A DNA stretch of 64,000 nt from Phallusia mammillata (taxonomy: Eukaryota; Chordata; Ascidiacea; Phlebobranchia; Ascidiidae). The position numbers were made by a program, and so were the translations under genes. The notes beneath the pieces are model-generated. The model ran no database searches, was not told the origin of the DNA, and saw only the letters and a program-made list of their open reading frames with translations. The stretch is taken from positions 62,001-126,000 of the forward strand of contig QLIY01000142.1 of the NCBI GenBank assembly GCA_003260075.1, read 5' to 3'. Shown here piece by piece: positions 1-13,759 of this stretch (positions within the stretch are counted from its first letter, which is position 1; the number at the start of each line of letters is the position of its first letter).

Positions 1-232
1 AGCATGAGGTCACGGTTTGATTCGGGTGTAGCCAAAAGCGTGGTCCACACCACAAAAACTAAATTAATCGGCAGACAAACCCCACGGGATTGCTACGGGG
101 GCGGCTGACGCAAAGAACGTCAAGTTAACACTGCGTAAAGCCATTTGACCTTTACGTGCGTGGGCGTGTAATTAAACCCTGCGGCATCGAAGCTTACCGC
201 CTGTTAGTGCTTCTGGCACAGCTTGTGGTTTT

Positions 233-642
233 GATTTCATTTTGACACGTTGTTGCAAACATCGCGTGCGTAATTAAAAAGTATGCAATAAAATTCAAAG
301 ATTGTTAGTTTTATAAGGCAACGTTCGTATAAATCAACCTTTTTCATTCCGTGACCCATTTTAGCAACCAAATGTAGCTTGCAACCTCCCAAAATTTTTA
401 AATTACCCGGATAAACTCCCACTTCCCCCCCCCCGATTTCATTTTGACACGTTGTTGCAAACATCGCGTGCGTAATTAAAAACTATGCAATAAAATTCAA
501 AGATCTTTAGTTTTATAAGGCAACGTTCGTATAAATCACTTACTTTAAATTAAACCTTTTTCATTCCGTGACCCATTTTAGCCACCAAATGTAGCTTGCA
601 ACCTCCCAAAATTTTTAAATTACCAGGACAAACTCCCACTTT
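233..642. repeat. Tandem duplication (unit about 200 bp) joined by a poly-C run
   Basis: Copy 1 (233-424) and copy 2 (435-642) begin with the same bases (gatttcattttgacacgttg) and stay alignable to the end. They differ by several single-base changes and a roughly 14-base insertion in copy 2. A run of ten C (425-434) lies exactly at the junction. Several short open frames here are repeats of one another, not genes. The copies may be a real duplication or two alleles placed in series by the assembly. Confidence 0.85.
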
Positions 643-776
643 GGGCAAAGGAATTAAAGGATGTAAGCATACTCATTACTGGTCCTTATAGTTTTTGTAC
701 ATTTCAATGCCTGTTTTGACGTTTGTTTGCCTTTGCCACGCGATGGACTGTATTGAACTATCTTTTGCATAGGGAC

Positions 777-1458
777 GTAATACATTTTAAAACATTTGTT
801 TTTATTGGAATGGTCACAATGTAAGACAAAGTAAGTTTCAATCAAATGGGTTTTTATTGTTTTTACTGTTTTATTGCCAATAAATGTTTTTACCTGTTTG
901 TTGTTTATCAAAGGGCTTAACTTTTAATAAAATAAAAACTTTTAATAACTTTTATGTTATGTTAATTTTTGTTTTTGTAATTGCAAACTTCCAAGTGGAA
1001 TTGAAATAAGCGACGTTGCATTACTGCTTATTTAATCAATAAATCGATTAAGCACGAAGCTCTAGTGATGTATTCCAATGCACTGTACGATAACTCAGCG
1101 CCTTATTTCAAATTCTAAATTGAACTTATTTTTTTAAAACATTAAAAACATGGAACCCCATTAAGAACGTTTTAATTTTTAATACCAGGCTTACACAATT
1201 GAACATTGACCCCCCCCCCGTAATACATTTTAAAACATTTGTTTTTATTGGAATGGTCACAATGTAACACAAAGTAAGTTTCAATCAAATGGGTTTTTAT
1301 TGTTTTAAATGTTTTTACTGTTTTATTGTTTTTAAATGTTTTTACAGTTTTATTGTCAATAAATGTTTTTACATGTTTGTTGTTTATCAAAGGGCTTTGC
1401 ACGGAAACCCATTAAGAACGTATTAATTTTTAATACCAGGCTTATACAATTGAACATT
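777..1458. repeat. Second tandem duplication with poly-C junction
   Basis: The stretch from 777 (gtaatacattttaaaacatt) recurs at 1220, directly after a run of ten C (1210-1219). Segment 777-911 matches 1220-1396, and 1159-1207 matches 1408-1456. The second copy lacks about 240 bases of the middle of the first and has a small local expansion of an AT-rich motif (aaatgtttttac). The layout is the same as the duplication just upstream. Confidence 0.8.
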
Positions 1459-2039
1459 GGACATTTTTAAACACAGATAAATAAAACATTTTGATTTTTA
1501 CACAATATATTGTTTTGAAACTTATGCAATGGTTCTGTATGTCATTTGTTGCTTTATAAAATATTATCGATTTTATGCAAAATAAAACTGCATAATTTAG
1601 GTTGTTTCCTTGCAACGTTACGTCGCAATAAGTACAAGCGTCGTCATGCAATATTTATGAAAAAAGTCAGACAATTTTTGGGATTAACACAGCGTCTACA
1701 GAACTAAAAATTAATCTGTAGCCGATATTAACAGACGTCTTTATTCGATTTCAACAGAATATTTCAAAACGGATGAGAGGGACGCAAACTGACACGATGT
1801 CGATGATTTTATTATTCTCATCACGTTTTGTGAACACGAATATCCCCTGAAGTGACGTTTCCATGTTATTCAATGCAAATCGGCAGTGGAACCACCGGTA
1901 AACTCCCTAAATTGGAAATGTCACTTCCAAGAAAGCAATTTTGTAAATTTTATGCTGGGTTTATTGGGTTTATTCCAATTGAATAATTAACGACAGTGAG
2001 AAAGTTTGCAAAACGGAAACTTTATTTACACTTGATTTC

Positions 2040-2226
2040 AAACAATGGAAAAATATTTGAAGATTTAAACATATTGTTATTGACCCTATAAAAGATTTTT
2101 TAAATAAACAGTGACGTATTTCTACCGCCCCCCCCCCCAAACAATGGAAAAATATTTGAAGATTTAAACATATTGTTATTGACCCAATAAAAGATTTTTT
2201 TAAATAAACAGTTACGTATTTCTACC
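2040..2226. repeat. Third tandem duplication with poly-C junction
   Basis: An 87-base unit (2040-2126) is repeated almost exactly at 2139-2226 after a run of eleven C (2128-2138). Differences are a few substitutions and a one-base length change in a T run. No coding potential is seen. Confidence 0.85.
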
Positions 2227-5200
2227 AAATTCTACTTCTGTTATCAGTTTCGTTTGTGCAACTTTTTTCACTTTGAAGCGCTATTGAATTGAAATTAAAA
2301 CAATGAATTGTCAATTTTGTGGTTTCGTCCTAAACTTTTTAAAATTTTGATATTACATATTTTCTGCGGGTCATGTTTTTGCAAGATGTTCCGAAATGTT
2401 ACAAATTGTTGTGCAGTTTTACTATGACTTTGGAAATTACTAATGGATATTTAAAATAAAATGAAATCTGATGCCACTTATTTTTTTAATTTAAAAAAAA
2501 AGTATTTGATAAATTAACACGAAACACGCATCTATTTATAGAAATCGATTAGCCAACATCCGACTTTGATGCGTGAAGTCTCCGGGCGCTTCAATTTTGT
2601 TTTGGCCTAACTGCACGATTTCATACGTCCGGTTAATATATTGCTGACAGGGGGCGAACTTTTACAACCAGCAACCGAGGATGTCCTGAAAATTAATGAC
2701 ACAATTTATCGACCGCAGTTGCGGACGTAACACACATGCATACCAGCGCACCTGTCATCTTATTTACGCCTCCACGACCACTGCGCCTTGCCCTGTGGGT
2801 ATACTGTTACTATTTTCTAACATGTGGTGTATTTAAATATCGTTTTACCGCCTGGCGTGTTATTAAAGCTTATTAAAATTTCTTTTCTCGTACTATATTT
2901 AAATATTAAATTAATGTTCTTTTTTTGTTAAACAAGATGCTCCCTTATTCGTTGTTTTTGCGGTTCATAAATAACGATTGGTTTTCAATACATATAACGC
3001 GTTGTAAACATTATACTTGCAAGGTTTGAACATAAAGTATTATACATTTATTTTATTGCGCAAACAAAGTGATTACGAACAAAAATTCATTAATTAAGTG
3101 AATGCATTACCTCTTTAATTGATATATATTTTGTACTTGACTCTATTTGTCTAACGGTTAGGCAATCTATACACTTAATAATGTGAAATAAGTAACACGT
3201 AATATTATCCGGGAGAAACCGCATGATATTAACCCCGAACTAAAATCCCATATTCGTAGCGTTAAGTCTACGACATAAGCTCGAATGAAACTTAATCTTG
3301 CAAATTGATTCTGACTGATCTAATCGTATTTGCGACAGCAGCCAATTTGAAATGCGGTCGATTTTATCAGCTTTTGACATTGAGTTGGGTCGGGTTACGA
3401 ACGAAATGTTGCGATCTTGTGGTGTCTTGTTGTCGCATTTCTGTGTCATTAATACATAGTTTTGTATGTTAAACTTTTCTCAAACTTAATCAAAGCAAAT
3501 TGTTGGAGAAGATTGCGTTTAGTTTTAACGCTAATATGTATTTGACCCTATTACCAACGCTATTTCATAAGATATTTCTTTCTATATTTCAATAGGATAT
3601 TTCTAGTTTCGTAACTCAGGAACTCTATACTTGAAGTAATTTAATCAAAACAGGACTGCCAGAAAATTTGTGTATACAGAATACCTTACGGAACTTGTTT
3701 AAGTTCTGCTTATACAAACCCCGTTCCGCGTGCACAGTTGACAACTTACACTGATAATGAAAAGTGATTGTTGAAACGTCTGCAGAATATATTTTACATG
3801 CACAAGTTCTCTGGCAGTTGTGCTTTCACTAAATCAATTTAAACTCATTCCAGACACTAATTTAACGAATTCGTATAAATCTTGGCCATATATAGGGCTC
3901 ACAATACTTACAGGGTGAGCGATATAAAATTACATGGAATTACGAGGCAGACAAATCGCCAAATAACTTTCAAAAGTGCTTACAACGCTCAGTGCAGTGG
4001 TGGCGCATTTATGGGCAACTGAAACATGCCTGGTGTGTGTTTACTAAACCATAAACCGGAGATCAGTACATAAAGCATTGATTTATTTGCGACTGAGGCT
4101 AAAGAAATGCCAAAGTGCTTGGTCTCCTTACATAGAAACGATTTCTCACTAGCCATGTTTATCGATCATTTTATTGACAAAGATCGATCGTGGAAGCTTG
4201 ACAATGCTGAACCACATAACACACCAAACGTAATGGAAAGGTTCCAATAAGCAATCATACGAATTGAAAGTTTAAAAACTATTTTCTAACATTTAACAGC
4301 AAATTGCATAAAATTCCTTTTTTGCCCATAAATAAATGCATTAGACTTTGATCATATGTGTGTTCGTAAATTTGCATGCATAGATTAAGCTATGATCGTG
4401 TAACATACAACCAACCCTCAAATAAACAATCGGTCAACCAACCCTGAAGTAAAATAATCTGACATTTGTCTGGACTTGCCTCACAACAACACAAAATTGC
4501 CGAAACATTCGATTCTCTTAAGCTATTACAGGATTCTGAGAACAAATGGTATGACCCGGGGAACCTTAACAACTGACAACACTGTCAAAAATGTTTATTG
4601 TTGCATTTATATGTACGTACATTTTGCGTCAAGCAAAGGTTGTTTAAAATCTGAATATGTCATTTTTTATTAATTTTTATTCGTTGGAAATTTGTTTATT
4701 GACATTCAGCTACTAAATATATCCTCGAAATAGGACCCTTGACCACGGAAATCGCCTGCACGTTTTAAATACGTTCAGAATTTGCCGCAAAAATAGTTTG
4801 ACATTTTCTGTCCGGTATTGTTTGGATGTGCGTTTCGAATGCCCATTAAAATTTGCCTGGTAATAACGTTTAGCATTTGGTCAATGATTTTATGCGGGAA
4901 ATTTCTTTACTGCGTTTTCGCGAATTACACTGAATCGTGCTTCAACTGGTATGAGCAAGCTAAAAGCGAGCAAGTTAAAAGTAATCTTTCAAGTTCCTGT
5001 TAAAAGTCATTAATGGCTGCAAAACAAACAGTCGGACGTATTACGTAAATGGCAAATTCGCGTTGCACAGCGTGTGGGGTGCAGGTTAGGTATAGCATAA
5101 ATTATGCACGACGACTAGATTGCTTTAAACACAAGAGATCCATCGCATACTGCATGTCACGTTGCAATTTGTTGTTTCAAAGTCAAGTTCCGTCTATTTT

Positions 5201-5669
5201 GTCAATTATTATACCTTGTACTGGAAAAACACATCACTATAATACTGTACAACAGTATTGTTAGTCAAATACTCTGACTCGCCAGTTGGTAAAATTAACA
5301 ATCATAAGGCCCTTTAAAGGAGTATTTTATTTATATTTTAGGTTATACGTCTTAATTCACTTTCTGTGGTAAATATGTGTCACATTTTGCAGTGCGTGTA
5401 GTTATGTATTCATAACTTTTCGGGACTACATAGACTTTATAGTGGTACCCTTTGCTCGTGATTATACTAAATACATCAACATTATATCTTGATTCATTCT
5501 TGTTCAGGATTGATGATGATGTTTTGGGGTGGGAAATCGATATCCACAGTGGTTTGTAATAAAAAATACACAGACTAATTTGAGTGTGCTGAAATTGTCA
5601 TCTAAGTTACATTAACGTTTAATATTATAAGTAGTCAGCAGTGAAAGCCTATTGACACACACCATGGGT

Positions 5670-5670
<1 letters not shown>
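2227..5670. other. Intergenic, no gene recognised
   Basis: AT-rich sequence with only short, non-homologous open frames on either strand. I see no exon-like block, RNA gene or clear repeat. The small frame starting at 5049 reaches a CAG|gt after 12 codons in phase 0. That is compatible with a first exon but has no other support. Confidence 0.5.

Positions 5671-5741
<71 letters not shown>
5671..5741. repeat. Poly-C tract of 71 bases
   Basis: An uninterrupted run of C on the + strand (G on the - strand), far longer than any other homopolymer in the window. The G strand could form stacked G-quadruplexes. The tract may be real, but it may also be a sequencing or gap-closing artefact, especially as shorter C runs mark duplicated sequence upstream. 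Confidence 0.95.
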
Positions 5742-5742
<1 letters not shown>

Positions 5743-8700
5743 AAATTAATTTATAATTACTCATTAAAGTGGCGGTGCTGCCAAAACCGTGCAGTAAAAC
5801 CGCTTAGTCAAGTAGGCTGCGATTGTGGCCGCTTCATCAACACCCAAAGCGCCGGATCGGCAACTAATCTGTTTGGCAATCGACATTTATCACCTTGCCA
5901 GTACATTGCGAACAAACACAGCACTCTTGTCAGAAGGAAACTGAATTTAACAGCCATGTAATCGGATGATGCTACGACATGTTAACTGGCGCAATGATAA
6001 TACCCTTTGACCTATTTTACTTTCATTGTTGTGATATTATTTACGGTTGCTAACATAAGCACAAGTAACCATTAACGCCTATATATGACCGATAGTTGTC
6101 AACAGCAAGCTAAGCAGTAAAGTTTGTCGTTTTCAATTACCTTATAGGCAAACTATTTAAAACTGTTAAAAGTTTTTACAACTATTTAGGCACTGTAACC
6201 AGGAGATCTCAAAATGAAATATAATATAAGTGCGAAGAACCCACAGTTACCAATGACGTTTCTTGGATCGGAACGTTTTAAACATGTATCAATTTCAACA
6301 GACTGTCAAGCGATCTAATTACACAAAACACCGAAAATTTGCGCCTTAATGCGTTTGTCAATAAGGATGAAACCTTGCAGACGCACACGGGCGCTTTTCC
6401 TCTCAGAACTGTTCCTTTTATTTCGTTTTGACAAGCGGTTTACGATTGTTGGTTGAGTCAAAAGTAAAAAAACAAAAAATCAAAATTAAAAGTTGCTGTC
6501 GGGCGTAATGTTCTGTTCCGATTTTCGGTTTTATTGACTGTTTGAACAATCTAATACTAGGTTTGTTGTTTTTAATATTTGCCGTAAATGACAACGTTCC
6601 ATATTTGTCAAAAATGAAAATACTGTTTACGTGTTTAAATTTGAAACTGATTTTAATGTTGCATATTCCAGTGTCCTGTGAAACGAAACACTTGGGGGCA
6701 TGCTACGCATTAAATGCTTTCGAGACAATTTATTATAATCCTTAGTCATCAAGTTAGTATTAACTATTTGGTGGTTATAGAACATGGCCAGAATTGATTG
6801 TAGAAGTTTTTAGTTGTGGTGGCGCCGATCCCGATTTAGTCTTGGTTTACTCAGGGCGGTGCGTTTGTTGGCGATTGTGTAAAGCCCACGCATAAACAGA
6901 CCACTGCGAACTACGCTCCACTGCCTTTCTTAAGTATGTACTCGATTTTGACCCGATAGCAGATGTTTACCTACTAACGATCCACTTTTAGCCTTGATTA
7001 ATATGAAAGGGGGCAAAATATTTCAAAAAGACTTGTTTACCAATTGGATTTATGATGGGTATAGAGTCCTGTAAGTCACCGAGATTGTTTTTTGTTATTA
7101 GGTGTCAAGGCTTGGTATTGGCGGAATACTATCATATTGTATCAATAATTCAATTCCTGTGGGCGATATCGATTCCAGGCTTTTGTCTGCATCTGCCTGG
7201 GATAATGTGAATGATAGTGGCTAAAGTAAAAACAAGTCAAAATCGTTTGCGAGTCATGAACGTTGATGGCAGCGTCAAAGTAATAAACCACTGCTAAACG
7301 AGTGACATCATACTGCGGAAGTAACACCACATAGAAGTATAAATACATTGTGAGTAAGTTACCACCCACAAGCGGTGGTTTAATGTTACTTGCAGATTGG
7401 ACGCATAATATAGGTTGTATGTGTACTCTGTACAAGCGCTATGGGTTAAAAACTTCAACGGCAAATTGTGGAACAGAGTTATTCCGTCTTTTCTACGCCG
7501 TTACGTTTGTAAAATTGTCGGACAAACTTTGTAAAAATATGTCACTTCACAGAATGAGACGTCAAAATGTTGTTAATTCCTTGTAACACTCTTTGTGTTA
7601 TAACGTGCTGCCAAAGGTCAAATTCTGCTATAACTTGACACCGAAGCGATGCGGTATTTAACAGGACGAATAAATGTCACAAGAACGACATTAAGCTCTT
7701 ATCAAGTCGCCGCGCCGCGCTTATCCCTCTTGGAAACAACTGTTTACACTATGACGTCACAATTCCATGTCCCAGTCAGCAACGACCTGAAAAACTATTC
7801 ACCCGCTTCGGTGGTGGCCAAAGTCACTTTAAAGGGTCTGACTCGTTACACCAACGCTATGAGTTAACCGATGACGTCACGTCCTGGAAGTCGTGGATTT
7901 CAGGTTGCTTTTTGATGCCGCCTATTAATTATTGCTCGGATTAATAGCGCCCCCTCCTCGCCTGTGATAAAGCTGGGATAAAGCGCGACGCTCATTGCGT
8001 GGAGATGGTTTAAAAATAATTCCGTGTTTTGAATGCCGCAATAAATTATAGATGAGTGCGCAGAGTGCGTTAATGCAAATGATCTTTAAGATGCAGATAA
8101 CACGGAAAAGTATCGTTGTGTTTTATACACACACAGGACTTCTAATTCAAAACACGTATTTGACCCCAACGACCAAATGTTAATCAAAAGATTCAAGTCA
8201 CGTTTCCACAATTAATAAATTGTCTTAACCGGGTTTTACGTTACACGAGGAACACTTATGTCGCCGCGTAAACAAAGCAATCTCTTGTTTAAATAAGGTG
8301 TTGGTGGCATAGCATAAGCCTCCATCAACAATTAGGCAAGTAAATGCTTGACACTAAAAGAAAAATCACTCAGTAAAATGAAAACTAACAAAAAAAAAAC
8401 AAAAAAAAACAGTATACTCAATGTAGCGATTATTTTATATATGTAGTTAAATTTAATGTAATTTGATAGATATCAAAATTAAACTTGCATATTCACGAAA
8501 ACTTCACTTTTATCAGGCACGAAATAGCTATAATTATTTACACTAGCTTGGGTGTAGGTTTAAAATTGCGCAGCGATTATAGATTACTGCGACAGTAGTT
8601 GAAAGCACTCTCAAGTAAATGGACGCGGAGTGCTTTACCGCAAAGTGAAACCTTCTTCGACACTTGAGAACAGAAACATATCTCTGATATATATGTGAAC

Positions 8701-11700
8701 TCCAAACATGTCATAATAATACCGCCTGGAGTGCTGGGAATTAAGATGATTATTTTAAATGTTTAATTTTTTTGGGAGAAAATTATTGTTTGGTATTGAC
8801 GTAATGATTATTCGTATGAATAAATGAAAGCCTGACGATGACAATAGGAGCTGTCGAAACGTTGCGATGTTTTACACTTAAAACTGACTTGTATCATTTT
8901 GCTCAGGATTTACATTCGTTTTGAATATTTGTATTACGTTATAGCTCTATTGGGTCAAACTAAACGACTGTTTCGCTATTTTTACATGGCGGTTTATTTT
9001 TTATGATTACAAGTTAAATTATTGTAAAACGCAAACATAAATCTAATAAATTTCTAGCCGAGAATTACTGGAGTCCAAAAAACATAAACGCCACGTTGTT
9101 GTAACGAATTCCAGAAATCCGATAATGGCGCACACAACGTGCCAAGACAAACAATTGAAGAACTGTGTATCGATTTCAGACCCACTCTCAACCCGCTTAG
9201 TCGACAAATTAACCATGCGAGGGGTCCATACCCGATGATTAGTATCTTTGCACCAAACGGCCGTCGTATTTCACTAAACCCGTCACAATCAAATGAGGTG
9301 CCGTCGCGAACAGGCCGTGTCTACCCCATCAGCGATGACGCAGGAATTCATTGCCCTCTCATTAAACATTGATGAAATCTGAAATAAGGATTTATCACGT
9401 TATGTAGGGCAACACTGGCGACGACCTTATTACCTTCTTTATTTGACATTTTCTGATGCGAATTTTTAACTTGAAACCCTCGTTTTATTTTCGTCGTCTG
9501 TTACAAGAAATTTTATTTTGGTTTAACTTGGAATTCAATCTGTTTCCTTATGTATGCAGTGTATTTGCTTATAAGCAAAACACACAATGCTAAACGCACC
9601 TCAAAACACGATATTTTTGCCAATAATTTCGTCCAGCCTCTTTCATATCCTGTATAAGGTCAAAGTCGTCCCAATTAACTTGCTTTTATTCGGACTAACA
9701 TTCACAAACAAGTGGGTGCGCGTTAATTTTGGCAGGTTCATAAGAAGATAATTGGGTGTTTGTAAAATGCATAATAATTGTCTGTACAATTATCCAACCG
9801 CTACGAACCACTGGTTAAGTCCTGAGGGAGTTACATACTTTTGTGCAAACCCGTTTCTTTCGTTTACAGATTTCCCTGCGCAAAAATTCAATAAACCGTA
9901 ATCTTAATACGCGCCAAACGTAAGTTTATTTGTTATATTGCTAACATAACGCAGTTTACATTGAAGCAGCGAATCGTAGAATATTTAGCAAATATCACAA
10001 TATTTTTCTCTGTTATTAGGTCTGTTGTATTGATATGTAACAATATAGTTTGGTATCTACCGCACTACGCATTTGTGAAACAGAAACAAACAAGAAATAT
10101 TTAGTATTGATTCCTTGGTTTCGGATATAAATATTGATTTATTATATACACGCCATGCCAATTGACCCAAAGGTCAACTGTTAAATTGAAATTGAGTTTG
10201 AAAGAACATTGTTTAACAAACGCCAAATGTTGTAGATAAGGCATTTTAAATTCGCAGTAAGCGCACTTGACGACCCGGGACGAGCCAAAGCACAATGCCT
10301 TTTGCGGTTTTCGCATTTTCGCAGAAGAAATACACTTGAAGCGACGGAGGGCGGAAGGCTGAAGTCCGTGGTGCCCGCGTGTTTTCTCGCTGTAATCTGA
10401 TATCAGCCCGTGTTTATTTTAGTTATGTTAAGATTTTCTCTTCATCGGTATGCCAGAACAACACAGGGGATCTGGGCATTATCTCGGTGCGGTGATCTAC
10501 ACGCAATATCACATTTTCAAGTCTAAAAACCAGCACGATTTTCTGTCTAATATCACAGTCTAATCCGAATTAACAATTCATAAACTTAAGGTAAAACTGG
10601 GTATCCAATCTCGCTGTTAAAATTTCCGACTTTTTGTGTATTTTTATAGCACTGGTAAAGAGAAATAAAACAGATTGGCGTAAAGTGTACAAGTAACGCA
10701 TAAAGTGGAAAAGAAATTTGACACGCTCTATTGATTTTGTAAGCGACAGTGCGGGAGAGGCGTTGTCAACAATCGACAGATCTAACGAGGTCAACAGTTG
10801 TTTCAAAACCTTGTGACCACCCAGTTAACACAAAGTCCTGAATTCGGGCGATAAAACTATATCTATGTATGGACAAGAGGAAAGTGATAATGTCTCTAAT
10901 CCTCTAAAGGTACATTTTTTCAGGACTTAAAATGGGTTTAATTTACCATGTTATTTCACTTTCAATGTGATTTATGTTTGACAGTGTAGGATAGACATGT
11001 CCGGCATACCTCAATGACATTTCACGCCATGTTATCTTTTTCAGAATGATTGGCTTAACTGCTGATATTTTGAATTCTGTGCATGCACATTCCTTTCTGA
11101 AGTGAACTTGACCTAAAAAACAGTTTCCCATTTTATCGCATGAACAGTAACGGAGCGATAAAATTAACAGCTTTGCAAGAAGCAAATTTGTCAAAGCCAG
11201 TTTTTACGAGCCATCTTATTTAGTCAACTGTGACGACCCAGCATTTACGGTTGGAAAAGAAAACCGCTTTACACAAACACGTGTTGAAGTCCATGCCCGC
11301 GGGTTTGTTACACAATCTGAAAAATTGTACCCACCTGTCGCAATCACAAACGTTCACAATCCAACAGAAGCACGAGTTTTCAACCACTGTAAATGGTTCA
11401 AAAAGTAGATCTTTTGTCGTAGTCAAACAAGACATTTGGTTTGTTAGAGTGATTGTTGTGTCACAGGTAATAAAAAAACTCGCGCGCAATAAGCCGCCGC
11501 CACTTCTGCTACAACGCAACAATATGTAGCAAGAGAACCAAGTTTACCACACGAAAGTTGTAGGTTTTGTTTACACACTGATCTATAAAATTCTGTAAAT
11601 TCCGTAAAAGTTTTATGCTTGTAAACTGTCAGAGGTGTGTCTGTATTGATTAGCTTTAGAATAATGTTACTGTTAAAATGACGGTTTAGTTTCTAGAATA

Positions 11701-13759
11701 GGTGAAAGCAACATAATACTTCAAAGCCCTGACGTTATTTGCAGGCGTTTGGGCGTTATTTGCAGGCGAGCCCTGGCGTTTTGTCTTGTACCCTGCTTTA
11801 TATTAACCAGAAATACAAATCTGCTGGAGTTGTAGACAACGGTTTTAGTTCGTACACCACAAAGGTTACGATGGTGCTGGTTGCAAGGCATATGTTTGCT
11901 TACTTACAGATTATTGTTTGCCGCTCCGCATCGCGGTTTGCCTGATATGTGCTGATAATGTTTCACAACAAACGGACGTGCTGTTACTCATTGAGGAATG
12001 TCTGTTGTCATAACTACACCGTTGAATAAGTCTACGCTAAATGAAGATATATTGCTTAGGAATAAATAAACGTATTCGTTTCTTGTACATTTTCCAATAC
12101 AATTCAGTGATGTGGAGTAATAGTAACATTGTGGCATAAAGCGACTATTATAGTTTCAATTTTATGCCAGTTTTGCATACAACGTACACATTAAAAAGAA
12201 ATTGGTGCACGTAAGAGGTAGAAGACGAAGTATAATTGCTTCGCCATCTGTATTGATTGACTTGATTCTACAAGGCACACAGACAGCAACTCTGCCACAG
12301 AGGTTCATAGTTCACCAACAGCCTGCTGTTATGGACACCGCCAGGGCAGCCGGTTCAAACAACGTTAATCTTGTCGATAGTGCAGCGAAGTCTTATCGAC
12401 GTTGCTTACACGCTGAGTTGCCTTCCGCCTAATTTGCCGTTGTCATCGATTTTCACCAATGGGACACATTCTAAACTTGATTACGACTCAATTTGCGCAC
12501 ACTGCGATAAATGCCTTGGTTTGCCACTTCTAAGTCAAGCGTTTGATCAAATACCGGTAGTTTAATATTACATTTTTTGGGTAAAACATCATTTGAATGG
12601 CTAAATAATTTAAACATGTTTATATAATTGGTACGAATCGTAACATTTTACTCTAAACAACAATTTATTTTTTGTTAACACACTGGGGATAGATGCCGTT
12701 TTTGTGTAAAAATGTCATTAGTATATTATTGTGTTCAAAAATCAGCCTATCATTCTGACTGATCAACGTGAACCAAAACAGCCTTGTTAGCCGAATTCAG
12801 AGTTATCAGTTACATCGTTCTGGTAAAAGATCAATCGCAACAAAACCAAGACATGAAAATTATCTGTTACTAAACCGCTAAAGTTATAACGTTATAGGTA
12901 ACCATTTGTTAAAACCCAAAGTTCCATTTTCACAAGCTGGGCCTGCTTCATGAAGGCTGGGAGTCATTGTGCATGACTGTAGGCATTATGCATCATGAAT
13001 GACTAGCGCTGACCTGGCAAAGACTTGCTAGGTTTTGCATCACGAATTTCGATTGTATGTAGCGAAACGTGACTTGTTCGCTTCGCGGTTTTGCCAAATA
13101 GTAGTAAATTACAAAGTACGTTACAAGGGTTATGTAAACAAAGCGCATTGAAGGGATTAGATGCTGTTTCTTACAGTGTTTGTTCAGGTTGTATTTGTAT
13201 GCAGTTGCTTCGCGTTTGTATTCAGTTAAATATCCGCTTTGTTCCAGTTAGTGGTGTGTGCGAAAAACGATAGCACCATCTTTCATGAGAATACTGAAAG
13301 AAAGGTTTGTTTGACATCGATTTTATATATTGTGTCAAATACGAACTATGTCAAGATAATAGCAGCCTGTTTAATGAGTGTCGATGTGACTACGTGTGTG
13401 ATTTTGTGATTCCCTTTCTGACTGCTGGATTAGGGATACAATTAATCACAATGCATTATTGATGGCGGACTTACGAGAACACACCGCACACAGAAAATCC
13501 TGATTTGCGACTTCGAGTTTAAAAACAAAACCCGAGATTTCAGCCCAGTTACCGACTCGATTTTAATTGACGCCTTACAAAGACCAGCGTTTATTTACAC
13601 AACGCGGTTAAGTTTTCGTCGATAGATTATCGCGTAACAAAAGAGGGCCACTCTCGCGGCGCACTCAATGAGATGCTCCTGCGCATAATAAAGAAACAAA
13701 AGAGGCTTGGCCCGAGGAGACCACGAATTGCTCTGCGTGCGCATTCTAGGTCTCACAGG
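5742..13759. other. Intergenic, no gene recognised
   Basis: About 8 kb with no open frame that I can match to a family. Frames at 9139-9372, 11220-11529 (both strands) and 12202-12432 are short and without recognisable motifs. Two perfect TGACGTCA palindromes lie at 7752 and 7872, an A-rich simple stretch at 8389-8410, and a hammerhead-like motif at 8832-8870 (listed separately). Confidence 0.5.
8832..8870 (+). other. Hammerhead-ribozyme-like core motif
   Basis: CTGACGA (8832-8838) is followed by a short hairpin GACA/TGTC (8840-8843 with 8852-8855), then GAAAC (8856-8860) and a pairable ACGT...ATGT (8859-8862, 8867-8870). This is the order of conserved boxes in hammerhead ribozymes (CUGANGA, stem II, GAAA, stem III). 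There is one extra base before stem II, and I cannot draw a good stem I. The same layout recurs inside the insertion at 60.1 kb. It is probably a decayed retroelement remnant. Confidence 0.4.

Noticed and set aside
5049..5084. ATG frame ending CAG|gttagg considered as ARID5 first exon
   Set aside because: Phase fits, but it is 14 kb away with no leader-like context. The 16,534 candidate is nearer and better placed.
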